Assembly: GCF_004359375.1 (NCBI RefSeq)
Contig: NZ_CP034726.1
Span: 372,001-436,000, forward strand
Source: Acetilactobacillus jinshanensis
GTDB taxonomy: Bacteria; Bacillota; Bacilli; Lactobacillales; Lactobacillaceae
Length of the DNA stretch: 64,000 bases
Direction: 5' to 3'
Positions 46,516 through 56,000 of this stretch are shown piece by piece; position 1 is the stretch's first letter, and each line of letters begins with the position of its first letter. The position numbers and the translations under genes are program-made. Below the pieces are notes generated by a model. The model saw only the letters and a program-made list of their open reading frames with translations. It did no database searches and was not told the DNA's origin.

Positions 46516-47496
46516 TCAGAAATATCGCTTTAAGGTCGGTTTTAACAACGTGTGTTTGATCGGTAACTTTGGTGTATTAATTCGATAGATGAGGTTAATT
46601 ACAGCTTTAGAACCCATTTGATGAGCTGGCTGCTGAATTACTGTCATCCCGTGATCTAGGAATTGATAGAAGAAATCATCGTCAAACGTTGCTAACTTGA
46701 CGTTTTTAATGTGTGATTTTTTGATTTTGAGTAAAATCTGCTTAAAGATCGTGTTATTAGCAGCAAAAAGACCATCACATGCTTGGTTAATGATTAATTG
46801 ACCGGTTAGTTTTTCAACGTTGGTCGCTTTGCGATTACTTTCCTGAATGATATCAGGATCGTAAGTAATGTTATTAGCATCTAAAGCTTTTTTGTAGCCA
46901 ATCATTCTTCTGGTGTTGACGTCAGGGACGGAACTGTTAATAAAACCGATTCGTTCGGCACCATTGTGAATTAATGTATTAACGGCTTCAAAACTGCCTT
47001 TAACGTTATCAACTAAGAGCGTGTCAAAGTGATTAACTTCTTTTTTACTAGGAAGTCGGTCAACAAAGATCGTTGGCGTGTTTCGCAGAATTTGCTGATA
47101 ATTATCAATAACGCCGGTACTAATAATAATTAAGCCGTCGACCATCTGATTTAATAGGTTATTGATATCTGCATATTCATGCTCAGGTTTTTCATCAGTG
47201 TTGGTGATCATGATTTGATAGCCACTTAGACGGGCTTGATCTTCAGCACCACGGACTAATTCAGCATAGAACGGGTTAGTAATGTTAGGCAAGATCATCC
47301 CAATCGTCCGTGACACTTTGGTTCGAATTTCTCGTGCGGCTGTGTTAGGGTGATAACCTAACGTTTTAATAATCCCGTTGATTAAATTTCTAGTCTTTGC
47401 TCTAACTCTGGGGCTGTTATTAATGGCTCGAGAAACCGTTGCCTTTGATACGCCAGCGCGCTTGGCAACTTCTTCGATCGTGATCTGTTTTTTCAT
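46516..47496 (-). CDS. LacI-family transcriptional regulator
   Basis: A 326-residue repressor. The N-terminal helix-turn-helix reads ITIEEVAKRAGVSKATVSRAINN (about 4-26), followed by hinge and a periplasmic-binding-like effector domain (FVDRLP, GFINSS). The effector is probably a sugar, unknown here. No sugar operon is next to it; the cre-like palindrome upstream of the YczE-like gene is the nearest candidate target. It converges on that gene. Confidence 0.93.
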   Translation of the reverse strand: MKKQITIEEVAKRAGVSKATVSRAINNSPRVRAKTRNLINGIIKTLGYHPNTAAREIRTKVSRTIGMILPNITNPFYAELVRGAEDQARLSGYQIMITNTDEKPEHEYADINNLLNQMVDGLIIISTGVIDNYQQILRNTPTIFVDRLPSKKEVNHFDTLLVDNVKGSFEAVNTLIHNGAERIGFINSSVPDVNTRRMIGYKKALDANNITYDPDIIQESNRKATNVEKLTGQLIINQACDGLFAANNTIFKQILLKIKKSHIKNVKLATFDDDFFYQFLDHGMTVIQQPAHQMGSKAVINLIYRINTPKLPIKHTLLKPTLKRYF

Positions 47497-47670
47497 GTAA
47501 TCATCTTTTTATGAATTTAATTTCTTTATTGCATGTAATATTATAATACACGAACTCTAATATTACCGGTATGACGATTTATGAATTATTTATGTTCATT
47601 TAATTGTTTTTATTTTAAAAATTGATTAAGATATTAAGTAACACATGTTATTTAATAGGGGGTGCTTTAT
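47497..47670. other. Divergent intergenic region upstream of lacI-type gene
   Basis: AT-rich spacer. On the minus strand a TATAAT around 47540-47546 could be the -10 of the regulator; no clear operator repeat is seen. On the plus strand AGGGGG (47657-47662) is the ribosome site for the next gene. Confidence 0.35.
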
Positions 47671-47982
47671 GTGCTGAGTCAAACTAAAAGATATTTAAAA
47701 GAGAACGGATATTATTATAAGAAGACTTATATTCGTCCGTTAATGGCCCCTGATAATGTTTATGTGTTCCGTTTTGGTCGCTACCGTCTAAATAATCGCT
47801 TAATAATTCGATATGGACATCGCTGGACCGGACGTCAAAAGATCAATGAAATTGACTTGAGACTTCATAAACAGAAGCATCCACGAATCTTTAGGGATGA
47901 AAATGGTTTACTTCATTATCTCCAGGGTCATTTATTAGAACATGAAAAAAAGTTACAGATGCTAAAGAAATTAAAAAAATAA
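47671..47982 (+). CDS. Small basic hypothetical protein
   Basis: A 103-residue protein rich in Arg, Lys and Tyr (YLKENGYYYKKTYIRPL; FRFGRYRLNNRLIIRYGHRW). The GTG at 47671 is 8 bases after AGGGGG and is preferred to a GTG at 47662. No membrane segment. I do not recognise the family; the charge suggests nucleic-acid contact but this is only inference. A terminator overlaps its stop codon. Confidence 0.55.
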   Translation: MLSQTKRYLKENGYYYKKTYIRPLMAPDNVYVFRFGRYRLNNRLIIRYGHRWTGRQKINEIDLRLHKQKHPRIFRDENGLLHYLQGHLLEHEKKLQMLKKLKK

Positions 47983-48016
47983 AGAAGCATAAATATGATG
48001 CTTCTTTATTTTTACA
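47981..48016 (+). terminator. Terminator after the small basic protein gene
   Basis: A 10-bp perfect stem (47981-47990 with 47998-48007), T-rich tail. Confidence 0.8.
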
Positions 48017-48043
48017 ATTTTTTAAAAATAAGGGATGAACACA

Positions 48044-48490
48044 ATGAGAATTGTAATCCAACGCGTTAAACACGCTAAAGTAACCATCGATGGTCAAGTT
48101 CACGGTCAAATTCCGCAGGGCTTTATGATTTTAGTTGGTGTTGAAGATTCTGACGGTGACGATGAAATTAATTATTTAGTTCACAAAGTCACCCATCTAC
48201 GAATCTTCTCTGATGAAAACGGCAAGATGAATTATAACATCTTTAAAGTTCACGGCCAGGTGCTTTCCATCTCTCAATTCACACTTTATGCCGACACTAA
48301 AAAGGGTAATCGGCCGTCATTCTTCCATGCTGGTAAACCGGCTCACGCTAAACAGATTTATCTAAAGTTCAACCAGGCACTTCGTGATGCTGGATTACAC
48401 GTTGAAACCGGTGTCTTTGGAGCTGACATGCAAGTTAAATTAGATAATGATGGCCCATCGACATTTATTTTAGATACTGATCATAAATAA
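48044..48490 (+). CDS. dtd: D-aminoacyl-tRNA deacylase
   Basis: A 148-residue editing enzyme that frees D-amino acids (and Gly from tRNA-Ala) from tRNA. Motifs: MRIVIQRVKHAKVTIDG, SQFTLYAD, KGNRPSF and the NDGPSTFILDT motif, a variant of the Gly-cisPro-containing family motifs. The ATG at 48044 is preferred because AAGGGA lies at a suitable distance. It commonly pairs with relA; here it stands alone, tail-to-tail with the kinase-like gene. Confidence 0.95.
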   Translation: MRIVIQRVKHAKVTIDGQVHGQIPQGFMILVGVEDSDGDDEINYLVHKVTHLRIFSDENGKMNYNIFKVHGQVLSISQFTLYADTKKGNRPSFFHAGKPAHAKQIYLKFNQALRDAGLHVETGVFGADMQVKLDNDGPSTFILDTDHK

Positions 48491-49339
48491 TCAGTATTGA
48501 CTAAGGATACTATCAACGCTGCTTCCGTAGGTTTCACCAAATAAATTAAGGTGGGCCATTAAGTAGTTGAACTGATACCACGGTAATCGTTGCTGAAAAC
48601 CAGGCTTAATTGGGTAAATACTGTTGTAACCTTTATAGAACTGATCGTTAAAGCCACCGAAAACCGTCGTCATGGCTAGATCCATTTCACGGTCACCGAA
48701 GAAGGCGTCTGGATCGATTAACATTGGCTTGCCATCAGCGGTAAACCCAACGTTACCAAACCACAGATCACCATGTAATAAACTCGGGACCACTTTGTGT
48801 TTTGGATTGGAATAATACTTAATGAAAGTAGTTCTTAGGTTCTGGTAATGCCTTTCACGGAACGAGTTCCAAACGTGGTTCTTTTTGGCTAAGTTAACCA
48901 GTGGATCAAGTCGCTGGTTAATGTAGAATTTTGTCCAGCTGTTTTGCCAGTGATTGTTTTTAGGGATCTTACCTAATTTAAAGTCGTGGTCCAAACCAAA
49001 TTTTTTATTATGGATCTGGTGAACCTTTGCTACGGTTTGGCCAAGTTGATATTGACTTCCGGTTCCAAAATCGATCCAGTTAAGGATTAGGTAACCATCT
49101 TTACCGACTTGACCATAGGTGATGACTTTTGGTGTAAGTGCGGCTTGACTCAATAGCTTTAAGCCTTCAACTTCGTGAGCAAAGAAGCCCTTGCCACGAT
49201 TAGGTTGAACCTTCATAAAGTACTTCTTTTGGCTGGTCTTAACACAATAGGATTCATTTATATCTCCGCCTGAAACGGGGGAGACGGATTTGATGCCTTT
49301 GATTGGTAAATGAGTAATCCATTCAGAATTAACGGTCAT
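48491..49339 (-). CDS. Fructosamine kinase family protein
   Basis: A 282-residue protein-kinase-fold phosphotransferase of the fructosamine-3-kinase family. The nucleotide loop part shows PVSGGDINESYCV and YFMKVQ; the catalytic loop is LLHGDLWFGNVGF and the metal motif LIDPDAFFGDREMDLAMT. Such enzymes phosphorylate glycated proteins or sugars for repair; the exact substrate is unknown. The ATG follows GAGGTGATT. Its stop abuts that of dtd. Confidence 0.9.
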   Translation of the reverse strand: MTVNSEWITHLPIKGIKSVSPVSGGDINESYCVKTSQKKYFMKVQPNRGKGFFAHEVEGLKLLSQAALTPKVITYGQVGKDGYLILNWIDFGTGSQYQLGQTVAKVHQIHNKKFGLDHDFKLGKIPKNNHWQNSWTKFYINQRLDPLVNLAKKNHVWNSFRERHYQNLRTTFIKYYSNPKHKVVPSLLHGDLWFGNVGFTADGKPMLIDPDAFFGDREMDLAMTTVFGGFNDQFYKGYNSIYPIKPGFQQRLPWYQFNYLMAHLNLFGETYGSSVDSILSQY

Positions 49340-49417
49340 GATTAATCACCTCAAATTTGATGTCTAATTAAATTATATCGAATTGTGACGATTTTCTAAA
49401 AGGATTACTAAACGCTG

Positions 49418-49446
49418 TTGACTTTATAAGTCAAGTATTCTATTCT
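49418..49446 (+). promoter_or_regulatory. hisS-aspS promoter
   Basis: TTGACT (49418-49423), 17 bases, then TATTCT (49441-49446), directly before the T-box leader. Confidence 0.7.
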
Positions 49447-49475
49447 AAATTTGTAATATATAAAGGCCCATGAGA

Positions 49476-49672
49476 AAGATTAGTAGGAGCGACTTTCAAG
49501 CTTAGAGAGCATCGGCTTTGGTGAAACGGTGCATTGAAATCCTCTAAAAGACACTTTTGAGGCTAATAACTAAGGTTATTCGTTTCGAAGACGTTATCAA
49601 GAGATATAAGAAAAGGTGGTACCGCGCCTTATGCGCCCTCGTCGATTTAATGATGAGGACGCTTTTTTAATA
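49476..49672 (+). ncRNA. T-box leader (riboswitch) of hisS-aspS
   Basis: The leader has the T-box signature AAGGTGGTACCGCG (about 49613-49626), a stem I with AGAGAGC and GGTGAAA, and an ATTAG/CTAAT closure. A CAC triplet (49552-49554) in the 3' side of stem I fits a His specifier. The final hairpin (about 49633-49664, 11-base arms) with a T-run is the terminator. Uncharged tRNA-His would favour antitermination and expression of hisS and aspS. Confidence 0.9.
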
Positions 49673-49711
49673 CATTAATGCGTTTATAAGCGAATTACGA
49701 GGAGGATTCTA

Positions 49712-51007
49712 ATGGTAAAGTATCAACGCCCACGTGGCACAAAAGATATATTACCTGGTGAAACTGAAAAGTGGCAGTACATTGAAGATACTGCACGAAT
49801 GCTTTTTCAAGATTATCGTTATCGTGAAATCAGAACGCCAATGATCGAAAACTATCATGTTTTCTCTCGATCATCTGGTGATACCTCTGATATTGTTTCA
49901 AAAGAAATGTATGACTTTCATGATAAGGGCGGTCGACATATCGCATTACGTCCAGAAGGGACTGCCGGTGTCGTTCGTGCCTTTATTCAGAATAAACTTT
50001 ACGGACCAGATACACCAAAACCATACAAAGTTTATTACATGGGCCCAATGTTTAGATATGAACATCCACAGTCCGGCCGTGAACGTGAATTCCATCAGAT
50101 CGGTGTAGAATCTTTTGGTTCCAAGAGTGCCGAAATGGATGTTGAAGTCATTGCAATGGCAATGGACTTACTTCACCAATACGGTTTAAAGCACTTACAC
50201 TTAGCTTTAAACACCTTAGGTGACCGGAAGACTAAAGATACCTATTGCAAAGCTTTGATTAAGTACTTAGAACCGCACTTTAACGAATTAAGTGAAGATT
50301 CACAGAAGCGGATGCACAAGAATCCTTTACGTGTATTAGACAGTAAAGATCCTCGCGATAAGAAATTCGTTGCTGGTGCGCCATCGATCCTGGATTACTT
50401 AACTCCGGAAGCTAAGGCTCATTTTGATCGGGTTAAGCAGTTATTAGATGCCTTGGGCATTAAGTACTACGTCAGTCCAGATGTTGTTCGTGGCTTAGAT
50501 TACTATAACCACACGATTTTTGAGATTATGGTTAAATCCAGCGCCTTTGGTAACGGCTTCACCACCGTATGCGCCGGTGGTCGTTACAACAAGTTAGTTC
50601 ATCAGTTAGGTGGGCCTGAAGTCCCTGGAATTGGCTTTGGTTTAGGTGTTGAACGTTTAATCTTAGTTATGAAGTCTAAGCACCTACCATTCCCAAAGGC
50701 TAATCCATTAGACGCCTTTGTTGTTAATATTGGTGATAAGGCTGATATTGCTAGTTTAAAGCTGGTTCAAGACTTACGTAATCAGGGGATTTCAACTGAT
50801 CGTGATTACACCGGTCGTAAACCAGGCTCTCAATTCAAGATGGCTAACAAGTTAGATGCTCATTACACGTTAACAATTGGTGATAAGGAACTTAAGAATA
50901 ACTCCGTCAGCATTAAATCGATGGATAGCGGTAAACAGGTTACCGTGCCACTCGATAAAGTTGCTAAACACTTTAGTGACGTCGTTAACAAGGATTTTGA
51001 TGAATAA
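49712..51007 (+). CDS. hisS: Histidyl-tRNA synthetase
   Basis: A 431-residue class II synthetase. Family marks: QRPRGTKDILPGE, motif 2 FRYEHPQSGREREFHQIGVE, the His-specific RGLDYYNHTIFE, and motif 3 GFGLGVERLIL; a C-terminal anticodon domain follows. ACGAGGAGG precedes the ATG. It is under the T-box leader and co-transcribed with aspS 21 bases later. Confidence 0.97.
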   Translation: MVKYQRPRGTKDILPGETEKWQYIEDTARMLFQDYRYREIRTPMIENYHVFSRSSGDTSDIVSKEMYDFHDKGGRHIALRPEGTAGVVRAFIQNKLYGPDTPKPYKVYYMGPMFRYEHPQSGREREFHQIGVESFGSKSAEMDVEVIAMAMDLLHQYGLKHLHLALNTLGDRKTKDTYCKALIKYLEPHFNELSEDSQKRMHKNPLRVLDSKDPRDKKFVAGAPSILDYLTPEAKAHFDRVKQLLDALGIKYYVSPDVVRGLDYYNHTIFEIMVKSSAFGNGFTTVCAGGRYNKLVHQLGGPEVPGIGFGLGVERLILVMKSKHLPFPKANPLDAFVVNIGDKADIASLKLVQDLRNQGISTDRDYTGRKPGSQFKMANKLDAHYTLTIGDKELKNNSVSIKSMDSGKQVTVPLDKVAKHFSDVVNKDFDE

Positions 51008-51028
51008 AATCAGAAGGAGTTCACAGAT

Positions 51029-52822
51029 ATGAAACGTACCACATATGCAGGCTTAGTTACTGAAAAGTATCTAGGTCATGAAGTTACTATTACTGGATGG
51101 GTCCAGTATCAGCGAAGCTTAGGTAAGTTAGTCTTCGTTGACTTACGTGACCGTGAAGGTGTTGTTCAATTAGTATTTAGTAAGCAGATCGACGAAGACG
51201 CCTTAAAGATTGCTCAAGATCTACGTAGCGAATACGTTATTGGTGTTACTGGTAAAGTTGTTGCCCGTAAGCCAAAAGAAGTTAATCCTGATATGAAGAC
51301 GGGTAAGGTTGAAGTTCACGTTACCAAGATCGTGGTCTTCAACAAGGCTGATACTACACCGTTCGAAATCAAGGATCACATCAATGCTTCTATGGAATTA
51401 CGTCTAAAGTACCGTTACTTAGATTTACGTCGTCGTCCTGTATTACGTGGGATGTTAATCCGTAACCAGATTGCTAAATCCGTCCGTAGTTTCTTTAATG
51501 ATCATGGCTTTATTGATGTTGAAACACCTGATTTAACGATCTCTAGTCCAGAAGGTGCTCGTGATTACTTGGTACCAAGCCGTGTTCACCCAGGTTCCTT
51601 CTACGCATTACCACAATCACCACAGCAGTTTAAGCAAATGTTAATGGGTGCCGGCTTTGACCGTGTTTACCAGTTGGCCCGTTGCTTCCGTGATGAAGAT
51701 TTACGTGGTGACCGTCAGCCTGAATTTACCCAGATCGATATGGAAACTTCATTCTTGAACCGTTTCCAGATTCAGTCCTTAACTGAACAGATGATCGCTC
51801 GAGTAATGAAAGAAACCTTGGGCATCAACATTAAGACTCCGTTCCCACGTTTAACCTGGCAGGAATCCATGGATCGTTTTGGTACTGACCAACCTGATAC
51901 CCGTTACAAGATGGAATTAAAGGATGTCTCTGACATCATGAAGGGTACCAGCTTCAAGATCTTTGCTAACGTCTTAAACAGTGACAACGGTCAAGTTAAA
52001 GGAATTGCGGTTCCAAACGGTGCTAAGCATTATTCCCGTAAAGATGTTGACCGCTTCGCTAGTTATATTAAACGTTTTGGTGCTAAAGGCTTAGCATGGA
52101 TGAAAGTTACTGATGGTAGCTTCAGAGGTCCAATCGCTAAGTTCTTCAAGCAGGACTACGATGCCATTACTAAGCGGATGGGTGCTAACCCTGGTGACTT
52201 ATTACTATTTGTTGCTGATACGCCAAAGGTAGTTGCTGGTTCATTAGGTGCCGTTCGTGAAAAGATCGCCGCTGAATTAGGCATGGTACCAAAGAACGTC
52301 TTTAACTACTTATGGATCACTGACTGGCCATTATTTGAATACGATGATGGTATTAAACGCTGGGTTCCAGCCCATCATCCATTCACGATGCCTAACTACG
52401 AAGATGCTCATTACTTAAACAAGGGCGAAGATCCGTATAAGGCTCATGCCCAAAGTTATGACATTATCTTGAACGGTTTAGAATTAGGTGGTGGATCCAT
52501 CCGTATCCATACACCAGGATTACAGATGAAGATGTTCCATGCCTTAGGTTTTACGACTGAACGTGCTAAGAAGCGTTTTGGTTACTTCTTACGTGCATTA
52601 CACTATGGCTTCCCGCCGCATGGTGGTTTAGCAATCGGCTTAGATCGTTTTGCTAGATTATTGGCACAGGCACCTAACATTCGAAACGTCATTGCATTCC
52701 CTAAGAATTCAAAGGCTTCCGAACCGTTAACCGGTGCTCCGCGTCCAGTAACTAAGGGTCAATTAGAAGATGCCCACATCAAGGTTGATCTTGCTAAACA
52801 CGGAATTCATTTCGATAAGTAA
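51029..52822 (+). CDS. aspS: Aspartyl-tRNA synthetase
   Basis: A 597-residue class IIb synthetase. An N-terminal OB anticodon domain ([22 protein letters not shown]) is followed by the catalytic core with [18 protein letters not shown] and the C-terminal [13 protein letters not shown]; the bacterial insertion (GAD-type) lies between. Length is usual for a bacterial AspRS. Co-transcribed with hisS, and closed by a strong terminator. Confidence 0.97.
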   Translation: MKRTTYAGLVTEKYLGHEVTITGWVQYQRSLGKLVFVDLRDREGVVQLVFSKQIDEDALKIAQDLRSEYVIGVTGKVVARKPKEVNPDMKTGKVEVHVTKIVVFNKADTTPFEIKDHINASMELRLKYRYLDLRRRPVLRGMLIRNQIAKSVRSFFNDHGFIDVETPDLTISSPEGARDYLVPSRVHPGSFYALPQSPQQFKQMLMGAGFDRVYQLARCFRDEDLRGDRQPEFTQIDMETSFLNRFQIQSLTEQMIARVMKETLGINIKTPFPRLTWQESMDRFGTDQPDTRYKMELKDVSDIMKGTSFKIFANVLNSDNGQVKGIAVPNGAKHYSRKDVDRFASYIKRFGAKGLAWMKVTDGSFRGPIAKFFKQDYDAITKRMGANPGDLLLFVADTPKVVAGSLGAVREKIAAELGMVPKNVFNYLWITDWPLFEYDDGIKRWVPAHHPFTMPNYEDAHYLNKGEDPYKAHAQSYDIILNGLELGGGSIRIHTPGLQMKMFHALGFTTERAKKRFGYFLRALHYGFPPHGGLAIGLDRFARLLAQAPNIRNVIAFPKNSKASEPLTGAPRPVTKGQLEDAHIKVDLAKHGIHFDK

Positions 52823-52854
52823 ATCATTTTTTGAAATTTAATATTAATTTTCTT

Positions 52855-52892
52855 AACTAGGTTATAAATTTATTTATAACCTAGTTTTTTGT
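52855..52892 (+). terminator. aspS terminator
   Basis: A 15-bp perfect stem (52855-52869 with 52872-52886) followed by T's. Confidence 0.9.
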
Positions 52893-52927
52893 TTTTAATT
52901 GAAAAATTATATCCAATCCATTTAAAA

Positions 52928-52956
52928 TTGAACGAGTTAATTTTAAAATATAAAAT
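52928..52956 (+). promoter_or_regulatory. Promoter of the large wall-polymer gene
   Basis: TTGAAC (52928-52933), 17 bases, then TAAAAT (52951-52956), about 65 bases before the start codon. Confidence 0.55.
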
Positions 52957-53021
52957 GATGCGTTATTTCATTAATGTATCAGAGAATACGTGTTAAGTAT
53001 CGATAAATGGAGCGGAATTTT

Positions 53022-56000
53022 ATGAAGAAACAAATTGATTTAAGTGTTATTGTTACTTGCTATAATATCGAACACTATTTAAAAGATTGTTTAGATTCAT
53101 TAAATAAAACGATTTTCCCAAAAGAAAATTTAGAAATCCTGTTAGTTGATGATGGATCAACCGATGGGACACCTAAAATTGTTGATGAATATTCTAATAA
53201 ATATCCATATATTAAGGCCTTACATAAAACCAATGGTGGTGTGAGTTTAGCCCGAAACTATGGGATGGACCATGCATCCGGTAAGTACATTGCGTTTGTT
53301 GATGGTGATGATATCGTTCCACCAAATGCATATACAGACTTAATGTATACTGCTGAAGTCCATGATTCTCAAGTTGTCGTTGGCTTCGTTAAACGTTTTG
53401 ATAATTTACGTTGCCACGGTTCCTATCTACATAAATTTGCTGTTAAAGACACTAAAATTAACACTACGTTAGACAAGACCCACAGTCTTTTATATGACAC
53501 CACGACCTGGAACAAGGTCTATTTACGAAGCTTTTTAGTTAAAAATAACATTCGTTTTATTCCTCATATCTTATATGAAGATTTGCCGTTTACCTTAGAT
53601 GTCCATCTGCATTCCAAGCGAACGTCATTAATTAAAGATGTTGTTTACTATTGGCGTTGGCGTCCGCAGTCAATCACGCAGAGTCGCAGCGCATTATCTA
53701 ACTTTAAGAGCCGAATCAATTCATTGAAGATTTGCCGACAGATGTTGGTCAAAGCTGGCTATAAAGATTCTGATAGCTTAATGGTGGATTTTCGTAAGAA
53801 GGTCATGGGCTTAGATATCCATATCTTTCTAGAAAACATTGGTGATTCTCAGGAAGATTATATCTATAAAGCTCAGGAAATGATCTATAAATTTATGCGA
53901 GATTGGCATTTATGGACATCACCTTACATGAAGAAATTACCAATCAAAGATCAAATCATGTATTACGCAGTTAAAACCGCTAACTTTGAACTTCTTAAGA
54001 AGTTTACATACGTAAAGAATAAGGATATTGGTTACTTAAAGCCAACCAAGTTTTCACACCATTATAAATTTGAAATTTCTGAAGACGATTCATCGGTTAA
54101 CTCCCACATTAATTACAGTGCCGGGACGTTACCAACTACCCAGCGTTTTACCGGATTGACGGTGGATGAAGATAAGCACACCATCTCTGGTAAAGGGATG
54201 TTCCGAATCAGGAACGTTCGGTTGTTTAAGAAACCGTTCAGCGATCAAAATCGGAATGAAGATATTTCGGCTAAGTTAGTCAACGTTGATAACCATAAGG
54301 TTTACCCAATTCACTTCTTACGTAAGCGAACCGCATCCTATAAACGAGTTCTTCATCCAGCTACGATGTGGACTAATTCACGATACAAGTTTAAATTTAA
54401 CTATCAGAAAGCGATTAAGGCCTTGGGCTCTGGGAATTGGTTAATTGAAGTCCATGACGTTCTTGATAATAAGTTCTGGGTCAACGACTATATCTGTGCA
54501 CCAAGTAAAGCTTCAAAAGCATTATTTAACCCAATTTCAGGTCATCAGTTTAAGTTTACCGATGACTTTAACACTAACTGGCAGTTAGTGTTTAAGGCTC
54601 GTTCAAAGCAAGCCATGAAACAGAATAACGAAATTAATCGAATTAGTAATCCTCAAATTAAAGACGGGGCATTATATTTTGATGCTCAATTGAACAATGA
54701 TTATATTACGCCAACCATCGTTTTTGATGCTTACCACCGTCTTTCTGGCCAGGTAATTAACGATAATGACCAGGTTTACATTAAATTCGATTTGAGTAAA
54801 TGGCCGTTAAAGTACGCTCAGAAGCGTTATCAATTATTATTAATTCATAATAAAACCAATAAAGAAGTTCCGTATTTATTTAATACGGATCATAATTTTG
54901 ATCTGAAGTCAGTCAATGATCAAAAAGAAGTTCTAGTTTCATATCTTGACCGAAACGCGATTAACGTTGCTTATCGATTTGCTCAATTTAAGGTTAATAA
55001 GTATTCATTAGTGAATGGTCGTAATTTGCGGGTTATTAGTACGCTTGGGATGCCGTATCACGAACATGAATATCAATATAACCACGCTAAGATCGTGCTA
55101 GTCAATAAGTCATTAAAGAATCGTTATGTATTAACGATTAAGAGGCACCAGGTCAAATTTAACGGTCGTCAGATGATTTTCACGATCCCATTATTAACCC
55201 GTAATTTAAAGCAGCTCCGGGTTCTTCAAGGTAAATATCATTTTATGGTGTATCTACCAGCCGATCGTAACCACGTTGTGAAGACTGGCTTAACGTTAGC
55301 TCCATCCTTAAACATGGACACGCCAAAAACGTTATCCATGAATACCAGGGATCAGGTTACGTACCAGGTAATCCGGAGTGATAACGGTTCATTCCGAATT
55401 AAGATCAAGCAACCGTGGGTTGGCCTAGATAGTTCCAGAAGTTATCGAGCCCTTGCTTACACGTTGATTTATCCACTCATGAGAATGTTACCGATCAAAC
55501 GGAACACCATCGTCTTTGATTCCTATTGGGCCAGTCAGTTCAGTAGTAATGAGCGGTCAATGTATGAGTATATTCGAAAACATTTCCCAAAGATGAATAC
55601 CGTTTGGTTCTTTAAGAACCGCTTGACACCGATTGATGGAAACGCCAAGCGAGTTCGGGTCTTCTCGTTAAAGTATTGGTATTACTTAGCTACCGCCAAG
55701 TATTTAGTTCAGAACGCTAATTTCCCTGACCAGTACTTTAAACGAGCCGGCCAAATTGAGGTTGAAACTCTTCACGGAACGTTCTTAAAACACATGGGCT
55801 TTGATGAGCCTCATTTTAAGAACGCAACCCGAAAGATTCAGGACAATTTTGCCCGTCGAAACCGCCGCTGGGATTATATGGTGGTTCCTTCCAATTACAT
55901 GAAACGAACCGCTTCCCAGGCTTTCGATTATCATCAGAAGGTAATTGAATCTGGTTTTCCAAGAAATGATACGTTAATAACTCATGATAACAAGACGTAT

